64,000 bases of DNA, taken from assembly GCF_043876815.1 (NCBI RefSeq), contig NZ_JBAWKA010000001.1, positions 868,001 to 932,000 on the forward strand, given 5' to 3'. The position numbers and the translations under genes were made by a program. The notes beneath the pieces were generated by a model, which did not search any database, was not told where the DNA came from, and worked only from the letters and a program-made list of their open reading frames with translations. Position 1 is the stretch's first letter. Each line of letters opens with the position of its first letter. This DNA is from Gaetbulibacter_A sp043876815 (GTDB taxonomy: Bacteria; Bacteroidota; Bacteroidia; Flavobacteriales; Flavobacteriaceae). Below are positions 17,423 through 26,983 of the stretch, piece by piece.

Positions 17423-18613
17423 TTAGTTTAAAAACTCAAAAATACCGCATGCACCCTGACCGGTACCCACACACATGGTTACGGCACCATATTTTCCTTT
17501 CATTTTGCGTTTACGCATTTCGTCAAATAATTGCACGGAAAGTTTCGCTCCGGTGCAGCCAAGTGGATGCCCGAGTGCAATAGCACCACCATTCACATTG
17601 ACAATATTCGGATTGAGATCCAATTCCCGAATAACGGCTACTGATTGTGAAGCGAAAGCTTCATTCAGTTCGATCAAATCGAGGTCCTTTTGTTTTAAAC
17701 CAGCCAGATCTAAGGCTTTTGGAATAGCTTTTACAGGTCCAATACCCATGATACGTGGTTCAACACCAACTGCCGCGTAATTCACCAGTCTTGCTATAGG
17801 CTCCAGATTTAATTCTTTTACCATAGCCTCACTCATCACCATAACAAAGGCAGCACCGTCACTTGTTTGAGAGGAGTTTCCGGCTGTCACACTACCACCC
17901 GCGGCAAAAACCGGTCGTAATTTCGCTAAAGCTTCAATGCTGGTTCCTTTACGAGGACCTTCATCTTTAGTCACGGTATAGGTTTTGGTTGCTTTTTTGC
18001 CATTTTCATCGATGTAAGTTTGTTCAACTTCAATCGGGACAATTTGATCTTGAAAACGATTTTCAGCCTGAGCTTTTAAGGCTTTCATATGTGAATTATA
18101 GGCAAACTCGTCCTGAGCCTCCCGGGATACCTTAAATTGATTAGCTACAGCTTCAGCAGTGTTGCCCATACCCCAGTAATAATCTTCGTGTCCTGCTTTT
18201 ACAGTATTATAATTCAACTCCGGTTTAAATCCGGTCATAGGAACAGAACTCATACTTTCCGAACCTCCAGCAATAATACAATCGGCCATACCGGCTTGAA
18301 TTTTAGCAGTGGCAATACCTATAGTTTCGATACCTGATGAACAAAATCGGTTAACCGTTACACCGGGAACATCGATACTGTTTAAACCGATCAACGAAAT
18401 AAATCGCGCCATATTCAAGCCTTGTGAACCCTCTGGCATAGCATTACCAACAATCACATCATCAATGCGTTTTACATCAAGATTTGGCAATTCCTTCATC
18501 ATATATTGAATGGTTTCGGCGCCGAGCTCATCCGCTCTTTTAAATCGGAAAACTCCCCTTGGGGCCTTTCCAACAGCTGTTCTATATGCTTTTACTATAT
18601 ATGCTTGTCTCAT
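17423..18613 (-). CDS. fadA: acetyl-CoA acyltransferase (3-ketoacyl-CoA thiolase)
   Basis: A 396-residue thiolase that cleaves 3-ketoacyl-CoA to acetyl-CoA and a shortened acyl-CoA. The nucleophile is Cys91 in NRFCSSG. Near the C-terminus are the catalytic His in GHPLGCTGA and the second Cys in CVGTGQGACG. Length is normal for the family. It lies 32 bp downstream of fadN and upstream of fadE on the minus strand. Confidence 0.93.
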   Translation of the reverse strand: MRQAYIVKAYRTAVGKAPRGVFRFKRADELGAETIQYMMKELPNLDVKRIDDVIVGNAMPEGSQGLNMARFISLIGLNSIDVPGVTVNRFCSSGIETIGIATAKIQAGMADCIIAGGSESMSSVPMTGFKPELNYNTVKAGHEDYYWGMGNTAEAVANQFKVSREAQDEFAYNSHMKALKAQAENRFQDQIVPIEVEQTYIDENGKKATKTYTVTKDEGPRKGTSIEALAKLRPVFAAGGSVTAGNSSQTSDGAAFVMVMSEAMVKELNLEPIARLVNYAAVGVEPRIMGIGPVKAIPKALDLAGLKQKDLDLIELNEAFASQSVAVIRELDLNPNIVNVNGGAIALGHPLGCTGAKLSVQLFDEMRKRKMKGKYGAVTMCVGTGQGACGIFEFLN

Positions 18614-18645
18614 TTTTTTAGTCTTTTTACTTTAAGCTTTAGTTT

Positions 18646-21054
18646 TTAGTTTCGAAGTGGTTTTCCTGTTTTTAGCATGTGCTGGATGCGTTCTAAAGTT
18701 TTGCGCTCCGTACATAAACTTAAAAATGCCTCACGTTCCAAATCCAATAAATATTGTTCGGAAACCTCTGTTGGTTCTGAGAGGTCGCCTCCGGCCATAA
18801 CGTATGCCAATTTGTTGGCAATTTTATGATCGTGCTCACTAATATAATGACTGGCTTCCATCGAATCTGTTCCCACCAGGAACATACCTAAAGCTTGTTT
18901 GCCAAGTACTTTTACATCTTTTCGTTTTACGGGTTGTGTATATCCTGCATCGGCCATAAGTCTGGCATGTGCTTTTGCCGTTGCAATTTGGCGATGCTTG
19001 TTCACCACAACAATATCTTTTCCTTTTTGAAGAACACCCAGATCGAAAGCCTCATAAGCAGATGTGGATACTTTCGCCATTCCGATGGTTAAGAAGTATT
19101 CTTGTAAAGTGTTCAATTCTACATCTCCTTTACGGAAAGTATCTGCAGCGCGTAATGCCATTTCTTTTGAGCCACCACCACCAGGGATTACCCCAACACC
19201 AAACTCTACAAGTCCCATATAGGTTTCAGCAGCAGCAACAACTTTATCGGCGTGCATGGATAATTCACAAGCACCACCTAGGGACATACCGTGCGGCGCA
19301 GAGACTGTTGGAATGGCAGAGTAGCGCATACGCATCATGGTATCCTGGAAGTATTTTATAGCGCCATTCAACTCTTCATATTCTTGTTCAACAGCCATCA
19401 TAAATATCATTCCAATGTTTGCCCCAACAGAGAAATTAGAAGCTTGATTTCCAATTACCAAACCTTCAAAATCTTTTTCAGCCAGATCTATGGCTTTGTT
19501 TAATCCAGCAAGAACATCACCTCCAATCGTATTCATTTTAGATTGGAATTCGCAATTTAATATACCATCACCAAGATCTTCAACGACCACACCTGTGTTT
19601 TTAAAGACTTCTTTTGATTTCCTGATATTGTCCAAAATTATAAAGGCATCCTGACCAGGTACTTTTTCATGCTTTTTAGTCGGAATATCATAAGCATAGG
19701 TGGCGCCATCTTTAACCGTGTAGAATGAAGAAACTCCAGAATCTAACATATCTGAAACCCAGGAAGCGACCTCAAAATTCTCAGCTTTTATAAGCTCCAG
19801 ACCTTTTTCAACACCAATAGCATCCCAAATTTGGAATGGTCCATGTTCCCAGCCGAAGCCGGCTTTCATGGCGTCATCAATTTTATAAAGATCATCTGTA
19901 ATTTCAGGAATACGGTGTGACACGTATGCGAATAGTGCTCCAAAGGTCTTTCTGTAAAATTCGCCTGCTTTATCTTTACCGTTAATTAAAACTTCAAAAC
20001 GATCGATAACCTTATCGATAGGTTTTGTCTTTTCAAGCGTGTCAAATTTAGCACGCTTGTTTTTACGGTATTCCATGGTGTTGAGGTCCAGAGATAAAAT
20101 CTCTTTTTTACCGTCGTCGTCCACCACCTTTTTATAAAAACCTTGTCCTGTTTTACTTCCGAGCCATTTGTTATCCATCATGGTGTTGATAAAGTCAGGA
20201 AGCTTGAACAGTTCCAGTCGCTCATCTTCTTTGCAGTTGTCAGCAATACCATTAGCAACGTGTACCAAAGTATCTAAACCTACCACATCTACGGTACGGA
20301 ATGTAGCCGATTTTGGTCGGCCAATTACAAGTCCGGTTAATTTATCAACCTCTTCAATGGTTAAATCCATGGCCTTTACCGCATGGAATAAACTCATAAT
20401 ACTGAAAATTCCAATACGGTTACCGATAAAAGCCGGTGTATCTTTAGCGACTACTGCAGTTTTACCTAGGAACTGTTCCCCGTAGCCATTTAGGAAGTCA
20501 AGGGTATCCTGACTGGTTTTAGGTCCGGGAATAATTTCAAATAAATTGAGGTATCGTGCCGGATTGAAGAAGTGCGTACCACAGAAATGCTTTTGGAAAT
20601 CCTCATTACGACCTTCGCTCATAAACTTTATTGGAATACCTGATGTATTACTAGTTATAAGAGTTCCCGGAGTACGGTATTTATCAAGTTTTTCAAACAC
20701 TTGTTTCTTTATGTCCAAGCGCTCAACCACAACCTCAATAATCCAATCAACATTCGCCACCTTGGAGATATCATCCTCCATGTTACCTGTGGTAATTCGG
20801 TCTGCAAATTTTTGGTGATAAATAGGGGACGGTTTCGATTTTAATGCCTGTTGTAAGGAATCGTTAACCAATCGGTTTCTAACAGATTTATCTTCAAGCG
20901 TTAAGCCTCTTTTCTTTTCAGCGTCATTGAGTTCTTTTGGAACTATGTCGAGTAATAAAACTTCAACACCAATATTTGCGAAATGACAGGCAATGCCACT
21001 TCCCATTATTCCTGAACCAATTACGGCTACTTTTTTAATGCGTCTTTTGCTCAT
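18646..21054 (-). CDS. fadN: 3-hydroxyacyl-CoA dehydrogenase / enoyl-CoA hydratase fusion
   Basis: An 802-residue bifunctional beta-oxidation enzyme. The N-terminal Rossmann domain starts with GSGIMGSGIA (from about residue 13), followed by the HCDH domains with the HFFNPA motif and a FIGNRIG segment. The C-terminal third has an enoyl-CoA hydratase/isomerase fold with LGGACELSMHAD and a GVIPGGGGSKE segment. This dehydrogenase-first order matches B. subtilis FadN rather than E. coli FadB, whose hydratase is N-terminal. It would act between FadE and FadA. It starts 8 bp after the marR stop, so regulator and enzyme are co-transcribed. Confidence 0.92.
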   Translation of the reverse strand: MSKRRIKKVAVIGSGIMGSGIACHFANIGVEVLLLDIVPKELNDAEKKRGLTLEDKSVRNRLVNDSLQQALKSKPSPIYHQKFADRITTGNMEDDISKVANVDWIIEVVVERLDIKKQVFEKLDKYRTPGTLITSNTSGIPIKFMSEGRNEDFQKHFCGTHFFNPARYLNLFEIIPGPKTSQDTLDFLNGYGEQFLGKTAVVAKDTPAFIGNRIGIFSIMSLFHAVKAMDLTIEEVDKLTGLVIGRPKSATFRTVDVVGLDTLVHVANGIADNCKEDERLELFKLPDFINTMMDNKWLGSKTGQGFYKKVVDDDGKKEILSLDLNTMEYRKNKRAKFDTLEKTKPIDKVIDRFEVLINGKDKAGEFYRKTFGALFAYVSHRIPEITDDLYKIDDAMKAGFGWEHGPFQIWDAIGVEKGLELIKAENFEVASWVSDMLDSGVSSFYTVKDGATYAYDIPTKKHEKVPGQDAFIILDNIRKSKEVFKNTGVVVEDLGDGILNCEFQSKMNTIGGDVLAGLNKAIDLAEKDFEGLVIGNQASNFSVGANIGMIFMMAVEQEYEELNGAIKYFQDTMMRMRYSAIPTVSAPHGMSLGGACELSMHADKVVAAAETYMGLVEFGVGVIPGGGGSKEMALRAADTFRKGDVELNTLQEYFLTIGMAKVSTSAYEAFDLGVLQKGKDIVVVNKHRQIATAKAHARLMADAGYTQPVKRKDVKVLGKQALGMFLVGTDSMEASHYISEHDHKIANKLAYVMAGGDLSEPTEVSEQYLLDLEREAFLSLCTERKTLERIQHMLKTGKPLRN

Positions 21055-21062
21055 TGTATAAA

Positions 21063-21509
21063 CTACTTATCGTTTTGAGTGAATATTTTTTTATTAGTGA
21101 CCATATAAGTAATGAGATCGGCTACTTCGTAAAAATTTTGAAGTTTTTCAGCTGATACATTTTGCTTTATGGTTTCGTTGAATGTAAGAACGCGGTCCTT
21201 GGAGTAGGCTCGTTTTTCAAGCCCAAATTCCGTTAGGGTAATGATTACGCCACGGCCATCTTCAGGGTTTGGGTGCCTTTTTATTAAACCGCGAGCTTCC
21301 ATACTTTTAAGGATTCTGGATAGACTTGTTGCTTCCATACCCATTTTAGGTCCTAATGCAGTAGAGGGTGTTCCTTTTTCAGGATCAATGCTTAATAAGG
21401 TAAACCCTGTGGCCATAGTGCTATCGAATTTAGAAGCTTCTTCATTATACATTTTTTGAACCGTCAACCATGTGGTTCTTAATATATAATCTATTGTGCG
21501 TTCTTTCAT
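21063..21509 (-). CDS. MarR family regulator of the fatty-acid oxidation operon
   Basis: A 148-residue winged-helix protein of the MarR family. The DNA-binding part includes LGPKMGMEATSLSRILKSMEARG followed by the wing around RGVIITLTEFG. It is the first gene of the fad operon, and an unusually long palindrome lies 25 bp upstream of its start. Repression of itself and the fad genes, relieved by an acyl-CoA, is the likely logic, as for other regulators of beta-oxidation; the ligand is inference. Confidence 0.87.
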   Translation of the reverse strand: MKERTIDYILRTTWLTVQKMYNEEASKFDSTMATGFTLLSIDPEKGTPSTALGPKMGMEATSLSRILKSMEARGLIKRHPNPEDGRGVIITLTEFGLEKRAYSKDRVLTFNETIKQNVSAEKLQNFYEVADLITYMVTNKKIFTQNDK

Positions 21510-21534
21510 AGTTCAATTTTGGTTCATTCAAATA

Positions 21535-21572
21535 TATGAAAATTTATTATGCACGCATAATAAATTTTCATA
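21535..21572. promoter_or_regulatory. long palindromic operator candidate before marR-fad
   Basis: The 18-bp arm TATGAAAATTTATTATGC (21535-21552) is repeated in perfect inverted form at 21555-21572 around a 2-bp centre. It lies 25 bp upstream of the marR start. It is AT-rich with no T-run after it, so it is not a terminator. MarR dimers bind palindromes of roughly this size, so autoregulation is the simplest role. The length and perfection exceed a typical MarR site and could hold two overlapping dimer sites. Confidence 0.7.
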
Positions 21573-21590
21573 AATTAGTGCTAATAGCAC

Positions 21591-21621
21591 AAAAAAAGTC
21601 ACGCTCAAAAAACGTGACTTT
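21591..21621 (-). terminator. terminator after the small membrane protein gene
   Basis: AAAGTCACG (21595-21603) and CGTGACTTT (21613-21621) form a perfect 9-bp stem. On the minus strand a T-run from the A-tract at 21591-21597 follows it. It lies 24 bp beyond the stop of the gene ending at 21646 and insulates it from marR. Confidence 0.88.
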
Positions 21622-21645
21622 GAAGTTTATAAATTAATGCAATAT

Positions 21646-22038
21646 TTAAGACTCCAATTTTCCTAGTGTTGCACCAATGACTGCGCCAACAATAGCAACT
21701 AATACAATGGTAATAACCACATCAAGAGCTGCGGTTTGAATGGAATTTGATGCATCCATGAGGTTAAAGAAATTAAATTGTAGTCCCATGAATAACCCAA
21801 TTATTGCACCAGCTTTAAAACCTGTACCTCCGGTACTAATTTGAGCCCATTTTGTAAAAATATAAGCTATGAAAAGCGATCCGGTTAAGCAGCCCAGGAA
21901 TATCATTACCATAGGTTGTGCACCTGGATCAGGTTGCGAGAATGAATCTGTAAAAATGATTCCGTAAAAAAGCCATCCTAAAAAGAAATTTACAATGGCT
22001 CCGACAATACCTGCTAATAATAAGTTTTTTGTGTTCAT
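21646..22038 (-). CDS. small four-helix membrane protein of unknown function
   Basis: A 130-residue hydrophobic protein with about four predicted membrane segments (roughly residues 6-28, 44-62, 75-95 and 105-126) and many small residues, including the Gly-rich segment GAIIGLFMGLQF and AIVGAVIGATLG. I do not recognise a named family with confidence; it resembles the small DUF1761-type membrane proteins. It lies between the fad operon and the acyl-CoA ligase gene on the same strand, but a terminator downstream and a 152-bp gap upstream suggest its own transcript. The 22039-22190 gap is AT-rich with no signal I can name. Confidence 0.72.
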   Translation of the reverse strand: MNTKNLLLAGIVGAIVNFFLGWLFYGIIFTDSFSQPDPGAQPMVMIFLGCLTGSLFIAYIFTKWAQISTGGTGFKAGAIIGLFMGLQFNFFNLMDASNSIQTAALDVVITIVLVAIVGAVIGATLGKLES

Positions 22039-22190
22039 TTTTTTAGTTATTGGTTTGTATATAATAAAAGTATTAAAAATATACGAATTATATAATATTT
22101 TAACCTAAAAAATGCATTATTCAAAAATATATAAATATATATTGATAATATCCTAATTCTTCAAATTGACCACTTATCTTGTCAGGCTGC

Positions 22191-23960
22191 TTAGGAGCGA
22201 TAAATTTTGTCGATAAGATCTTGATATATCTCCTTAATAACACGGCGTCGTAATTTCATAGTAGGCGTAAGGTGTCCGCCCTCAATGGACCAAATATCCG
22301 GAGTGATCTCAAACTTTTTAATTTGTTCCCATTTGCCAAATTTTTTATTAGCCGTATCAATTTCTTCCTGAATGCGTTCTAGTAAAGTCTCATTTTGAAC
22401 CATTTCAGCATCGGATTGAAAAACTATGTCATGACGTTTTGCCCATTCTTTTACAAATTCAAAATTTAATTGAATTAAGGCTGCGGGCATTTTTTCCCCT
22501 TCTCCAATAACCATGATTTGCTCTATGAATCGGGACTGTTTAAATTGATTTTCGATGAGTGCCGGAGCCACATATTTTCCACCTGAGGTTTTGAACATTT
22601 CCTTTTTACGGTCCGTAATTTTTAAAAATCCATCAGCATCGATTTCACCAATATCTCCTGTATGAAAATAATCACCGGTCATTACTTCAGCCGTTTTTTC
22701 AGGGTCCTTATAATAACCCATCATTACATTAGGGCCTTTGCATAATATTTCACCATCCTCAGCAATTTTCACTTCAACATGATCGATAACTCGACCCACG
22801 GTTCCAATTCTGAAACCGCCATTACGCATATCGTTTACCGAAATTACAGGTGAGGTTTCAGTAAGCCCATAGCCTTCCATAATAGGCATTTCAGCGGCAG
22901 CAAAAATCCGTGTTAAACGAGGTTGTAACGCAGCACTCCCGGAAACCATCAGGTCTAATTTACCACCAAGTCCAGCTTTCCATTTACTAAAAATGAGTTT
23001 TCGTGCTATTTTTAATTGAAACTCATACCAACTCCCATTTTGACCATAGGGTTCATACTTAAGTCCAAGATTTACAGCCCAAAAAAACAAACCTTTTTTA
23101 ATACCGCTCAAAGCTGCACCTTTTGCTATGATTTTTTCATAAACTTTTTCATATAGTCGAGGAACGGCTGTCATTACAGTAGGTTTTACCTCACCAATAT
23201 TAAAACTCATTTGTTCAATTGATTCTGCAAAATGGATTTCAACACCACAATATTGATAGAGATACAGGATCATACGTTCGAATACATGACAAATCGGTAG
23301 AAAGCTCAAAGCTCTTGATTTTCCTTTCTCAAAAGGAACACGTTTCTCACTGTCGATAACGTTCGACACAAGGTTGTTGTGCGAAAGCATGACACCTTTT
23401 GGTTTTCCTGTCGTTCCAGAGGTGTAAATGAGCGTTGCAAGATCTTCAGGTTTAACGGATTTTTTTAAGGTTTCTACCTCTTCTTGATTTGAAGTATCCT
23501 CACCTATTTTTAAAACCTCTTCCCAATGCGCTTCACCTGGAATAAAATCAAAAGTAAAAACCTTTTTAACATTTGTGTTGGATTTTATTTCATTGACCTT
23601 TTCTAACACTTCCTTATCGGAAATAAAGCAATATACCGACTCGGAATGGTTCAGGATATATTCATAATCTTCAGCAGAAATGGTAGGGTAAATCGGAACA
23701 TTTTGAGCACCCAATTGTAGTACTCCGATATCAAGTATATTCCATTCTGTTCTATTGTTGGTGGAGATCACGGCAATTTTATCATTCGGTTTAACACCGA
23801 GCTTTAAAAGACCGCGGCTCATCGCATTAGCTTTATCGATGTATTCTTCTGTTGAAATAGATAACCATTCACCGCCATATTTTGTGGAAAAGGCTTTCTC
23901 TAAATTATAGGTTTCTTTAAGGTAATATGGAAAGTCAAAAATCCGCTTTATTTCTATCAT
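22191..23960 (-). CDS. long-chain acyl-CoA synthetase (AMP-forming ligase)
   Basis: A 589-residue AMP-binding enzyme that activates long-chain fatty acids with ATP and CoA. The P-loop-like motif is YTSGTTGKPKG, followed by GYGLTETSP and the adenylate-binding TGDIGEIDADGFLKITDRKKE segment, which carry the ANL superfamily core motifs. The frame extends to a TTG at 23975, but the ATG at 23960 (MIEIKRIF) is preferred. It feeds the fad operon 0.7 kb downstream on the same strand. It belongs to the FadD/FAA1-like branch with a membrane-associating N-terminus. Confidence 0.9.
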   Translation of the reverse strand: MIEIKRIFDFPYYLKETYNLEKAFSTKYGGEWLSISTEEYIDKANAMSRGLLKLGVKPNDKIAVISTNNRTEWNILDIGVLQLGAQNVPIYPTISAEDYEYILNHSESVYCFISDKEVLEKVNEIKSNTNVKKVFTFDFIPGEAHWEEVLKIGEDTSNQEEVETLKKSVKPEDLATLIYTSGTTGKPKGVMLSHNNLVSNVIDSEKRVPFEKGKSRALSFLPICHVFERMILYLYQYCGVEIHFAESIEQMSFNIGEVKPTVMTAVPRLYEKVYEKIIAKGAALSGIKKGLFFWAVNLGLKYEPYGQNGSWYEFQLKIARKLIFSKWKAGLGGKLDLMVSGSAALQPRLTRIFAAAEMPIMEGYGLTETSPVISVNDMRNGGFRIGTVGRVIDHVEVKIAEDGEILCKGPNVMMGYYKDPEKTAEVMTGDYFHTGDIGEIDADGFLKITDRKKEMFKTSGGKYVAPALIENQFKQSRFIEQIMVIGEGEKMPAALIQLNFEFVKEWAKRHDIVFQSDAEMVQNETLLERIQEEIDTANKKFGKWEQIKKFEITPDIWSIEGGHLTPTMKLRRRVIKEIYQDLIDKIYRS

Positions 23961-24106
23961 TTTCTTTTGGAACAAATTTTACATCGCAAAGTATGAAATT
24001 TAATGAGATTTTCAAATAACATGACTTAAAAGTGATAAAAACGAAATTTTGACGACTACATTTAAGAATATTGAAAAAAATAATGCTTCTTAAAAAAATG
24101 TGGAAT

Positions 24107-24120
24107 ATGATTTAAGTCAT
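24107..24120. promoter_or_regulatory. FNR-like palindrome upstream of ppdK
   Basis: ATGATTTAAGTCAT has half-sites ATGAT / GTCAT with a 4-bp spacer, the same layout as at 1821-1834 and 4276-4289. It ends 58 bp before the ppdK start, close to the 51-53 bp seen upstream of ccoS and ccoI. A weaker relative beginning ATGACTTAAA lies at 24021. Regulation by the Fnr-like protein at 4321 is inferred. Confidence 0.55.
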
Positions 24121-24178
24121 ACAATAGGCCGTTTTTAGTCCCTAATTTTATGTTTATAATATTTTAAATATCAGAATT

Positions 24179-26908
24179 ATGAACATTATAGAAGACGTAA
24201 AGGCAAGGGTTTACAATTTTGGGAATAAAACTGCCGATGGCAATCGACAAATGAAGAATTTGCTTGGGGGTAAAGGTGCTAATTTGGCTGAAATGAGTGC
24301 CTTGGGAATTCCTGTGCCACCCGGTTTTACAATTACAACAGAAGTTTGTACCGCCTACAATAGCTTAGGGAAAGAAGCTGTTATAGACATGATTAAATCA
24401 GATGTAGAGCAGTCTATTAAAACAATTGAAACTTCCATGGGAACTGAATTTGGAAGCAAAGAGAATCCCTTATTGCTTTCAGTGCGTTCCGGAGCGCGGG
24501 TATCCATGCCTGGGATGATGGATACAGTTTTAAATTTGGGACTCAATGATGAAGCTGTATTAGGTTTGGTTGAAAAAACGGGGAATCCAAAATTTGCATG
24601 GGATTCTTACCGCCGTTTTATACAAATGTATGGTGGGGTAGTTTTAGGAATGAAGCCCGCCTCCAAGGACGATATCGATCCTTTCGAAGAGATCATGGAA
24701 CACCTTAAAGAAAAACGTGGTATTTCATTAGATACAGAATTTACTATTCAGGACCTAAAAGATTTGGTTTATGATTTTAAAGATGCTGTAAAAAAACGTA
24801 CCGGACATGATTTTCCAACAAATCCATGGGATCAACTTTGGGGTGCCGTTATAGCTGTTTTTAATAGTTGGAATGGAGATCGCGCCGTATATTATAGAAC
24901 CATGAATGGGTACCCATCAGATTGGGGTACAGCTGTAAACGTGCAAGCCATGGTGTTTGGTAATATGGGCGATACCTCTGCCACAGGAGTTTGTTTTACC
25001 CGTGATGCTGGAACAGGTGAGAATGTTTTCAATGGGGAATATCTCATGAATGCTCAAGGTGAAGACGTCGTATCCGGTGTTAGAACACCCCAACAAATTA
25101 CAAAATTAGGATCTATACGCTGGGCCGAATTGGCCAAAGTCGATGAAGAAGAACGGGCCGAAACCTATCCTTCTCTTGAGGAGGTTATGCCTGAACTTTA
25201 TAAAGAACTTGATGGTATTCAGAAAAAGCTGGAAAACCATTACCGCGATATGCAGGACATGGAGTTCACTATTCAGGATGGGAAACTTTGGATCTTACAA
25301 ACACGTAATGGTAAACGTACCGGAGCGGCTATGGTAAAAATAGCGGTGGATCTTATGAATGAAGGTTTAATTGATGATAAGGAAGCTTTGCTGCGGATTG
25401 AAGCCAATAAACTCGATGAGTTATTACATCCTATATTTGATCCCAAAGCCTTGAAAACAGCAAATGTAATTGCTCAGGGTTTACCTGCCTCACCGGGCGC
25501 CGCAACCGGTAAGATTGTATTCTTTGCTGATGAAGCTAACAAGTTTAAGAATAGTATTTTGGTGCGTATCGAAACTTCTCCGGAAGACCTTGAAGGGATG
25601 CATGTTGCCAAGGGTATTTTAACAGCACGAGGGGGAATGACATCACATGCGGCAGTAGTAGCGCGTGGTATGGGTAAATGTTGTATTTCAGGAGCTGGTG
25701 CCCTTAAAATAAATTACAAAGCCAGAACACTTACCGTAAATGGTCATGAGTATCATGAAGGTGATTGGATCTCTCTAAATGGCTCTACCGGTAATATTAT
25801 TGAAGGCAAAGTAGCTACTAAGGAACCCGAATTGAGTGGTGAATTTGCGATCATAATGAAACTGGCGGATAAATATCGTGATATGCAGGTAAGAACCAAC
25901 GCTGACACACCTAATGATGCTAAAATAGCCCGTAGTTTTGGTGCTGAGGGTATTGGTCTTACACGTACCGAGCACATGTTCTTTGAGATAGACCGTATCA
26001 AAGCGATGCGTGAAATGATACTGGCCGATACTGTTAAGGGAAGAATAGCAGCCTTGAATGAATTACTGCCCATGCAACGTTCTGACTTTGAAGGAATTTT
26101 TGAAGCGATGCAAGGCCTGCCTGTTACCATCCGGTTGTTAGATCCTCCATTACATGAGTTCGTGCCTCACGAGTTAGCCACCCAAAAGGAGCTTGCTGAC
26201 GATATGCACATATCGCTTCAGGCTGTTAAAAATAAAGTCGCTGAACTGGCAGAGTTCAATCCGATGTTAGGGCATAGAGGTTGTCGCTTAGGAAACACCT
26301 ATCCGGAAATTACCGAAATGCAAACCCGGGCCATTATTGAAGCGGCACTGAACTTAAAAGAGCGTGGTATTACCAGTAGACCTGAAATTATGGTTCCTCT
26401 CGTTGGAACGCTTGCTGAATTTGAAGCTCAGGACCGGATTATTCGGGATACTGCGGAAGCTGTTTTTAAAGAACGAAATGACAAAATTGAATTTTCAGTG
26501 GGGACCATGATTGAAGTGCCCAGAGCTACGTTGATGGCTGATTTAATAGCCGAAAAAGCCGATTTCTTCTCTTTTGGAACAAATGATCTAACACAAATGA
26601 CTTTTGGATATTCTCGTGATGATGCCGGTAAATTTTTACCGATTTATATTGAAAAAGGTATTTTGAAAGCCGATCCTTTTGAAGTACTGGATCAGGAAGG
26701 TGTAGGTCAATTAGTAAAACTAGGAACCGAGCGCGGTAGAAGTTCTAAACCCAAACTAAAAGTAGGGGTTTGTGGCGAGCATGGTGGTGAACCAAGTTCA
26801 GTAGAATTTTTCTATAACAGTGGTTTAGATTATGTAAGTTGTTCTCCTTACCGTGTCCCTATAGCTCGATTAGTAGCGGCCCAGGCAGCCATAAAAGCCA
26901 AGTATTAA
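24179..26908 (+). CDS. ppdK: pyruvate, phosphate dikinase
   Basis: A 909-residue enzyme interconverting pyruvate, ATP and phosphate with phosphoenolpyruvate, AMP and pyrophosphate. The N-terminal nucleotide-binding domain begins with the GGKGANLAEM segment; the swivelling domain carries the phosphorylated His490 in GGMTSHAAV; and the C-terminal TIM barrel has GTNDLTQMTFG and a late CGEHGG motif. Length is normal. It is monocistronic, with a promoter-proximal FNR-like site and a hairpin terminator. The link to low oxygen is plausible because pyrophosphate-linked glycolysis or gluconeogenesis saves ATP. Confidence 0.95.
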   Translation: MNIIEDVKARVYNFGNKTADGNRQMKNLLGGKGANLAEMSALGIPVPPGFTITTEVCTAYNSLGKEAVIDMIKSDVEQSIKTIETSMGTEFGSKENPLLLSVRSGARVSMPGMMDTVLNLGLNDEAVLGLVEKTGNPKFAWDSYRRFIQMYGGVVLGMKPASKDDIDPFEEIMEHLKEKRGISLDTEFTIQDLKDLVYDFKDAVKKRTGHDFPTNPWDQLWGAVIAVFNSWNGDRAVYYRTMNGYPSDWGTAVNVQAMVFGNMGDTSATGVCFTRDAGTGENVFNGEYLMNAQGEDVVSGVRTPQQITKLGSIRWAELAKVDEEERAETYPSLEEVMPELYKELDGIQKKLENHYRDMQDMEFTIQDGKLWILQTRNGKRTGAAMVKIAVDLMNEGLIDDKEALLRIEANKLDELLHPIFDPKALKTANVIAQGLPASPGAATGKIVFFADEANKFKNSILVRIETSPEDLEGMHVAKGILTARGGMTSHAAVVARGMGKCCISGAGALKINYKARTLTVNGHEYHEGDWISLNGSTGNIIEGKVATKEPELSGEFAIIMKLADKYRDMQVRTNADTPNDAKIARSFGAEGIGLTRTEHMFFEIDRIKAMREMILADTVKGRIAALNELLPMQRSDFEGIFEAMQGLPVTIRLLDPPLHEFVPHELATQKELADDMHISLQAVKNKVAELAEFNPMLGHRGCRLGNTYPEITEMQTRAIIEAALNLKERGITSRPEIMVPLVGTLAEFEAQDRIIRDTAEAVFKERNDKIEFSVGTMIEVPRATLMADLIAEKADFFSFGTNDLTQMTFGYSRDDAGKFLPIYIEKGILKADPFEVLDQEGVGQLVKLGTERGRSSKPKLKVGVCGEHGGEPSSVEFFYNSGLDYVSCSPYRVPIARLVAAQAAIKAKY

Positions 26909-26927
26909 TATTTTTATTTTAAATGTA

Positions 26928-26967
26928 AAATCCCTGAGGACCGTAAGGTTCCCGGGGATTTTTTTAT
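26928..26967 (+). terminator. terminator of ppdK, probably two-way with purL
   Basis: An imperfect hairpin AATCCCTGAGGA / TTCCCGGGGATT (26929-26940 and about 26949-26960) is followed by a T-run at 26959-26966. It lies between the convergent ppdK and purL genes. Confidence 0.8.
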
Positions 26968-26983
26968 CATCAATTTTGTGTAA

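Noticed and set aside
24021..24036. ATGACTTAAAAGTGAT as a second FNR-like site before ppdK
   Set aside because: The second half-site is not an inverted copy of the first and the spacing is off by two. Only the site at 24107 fits the pattern.
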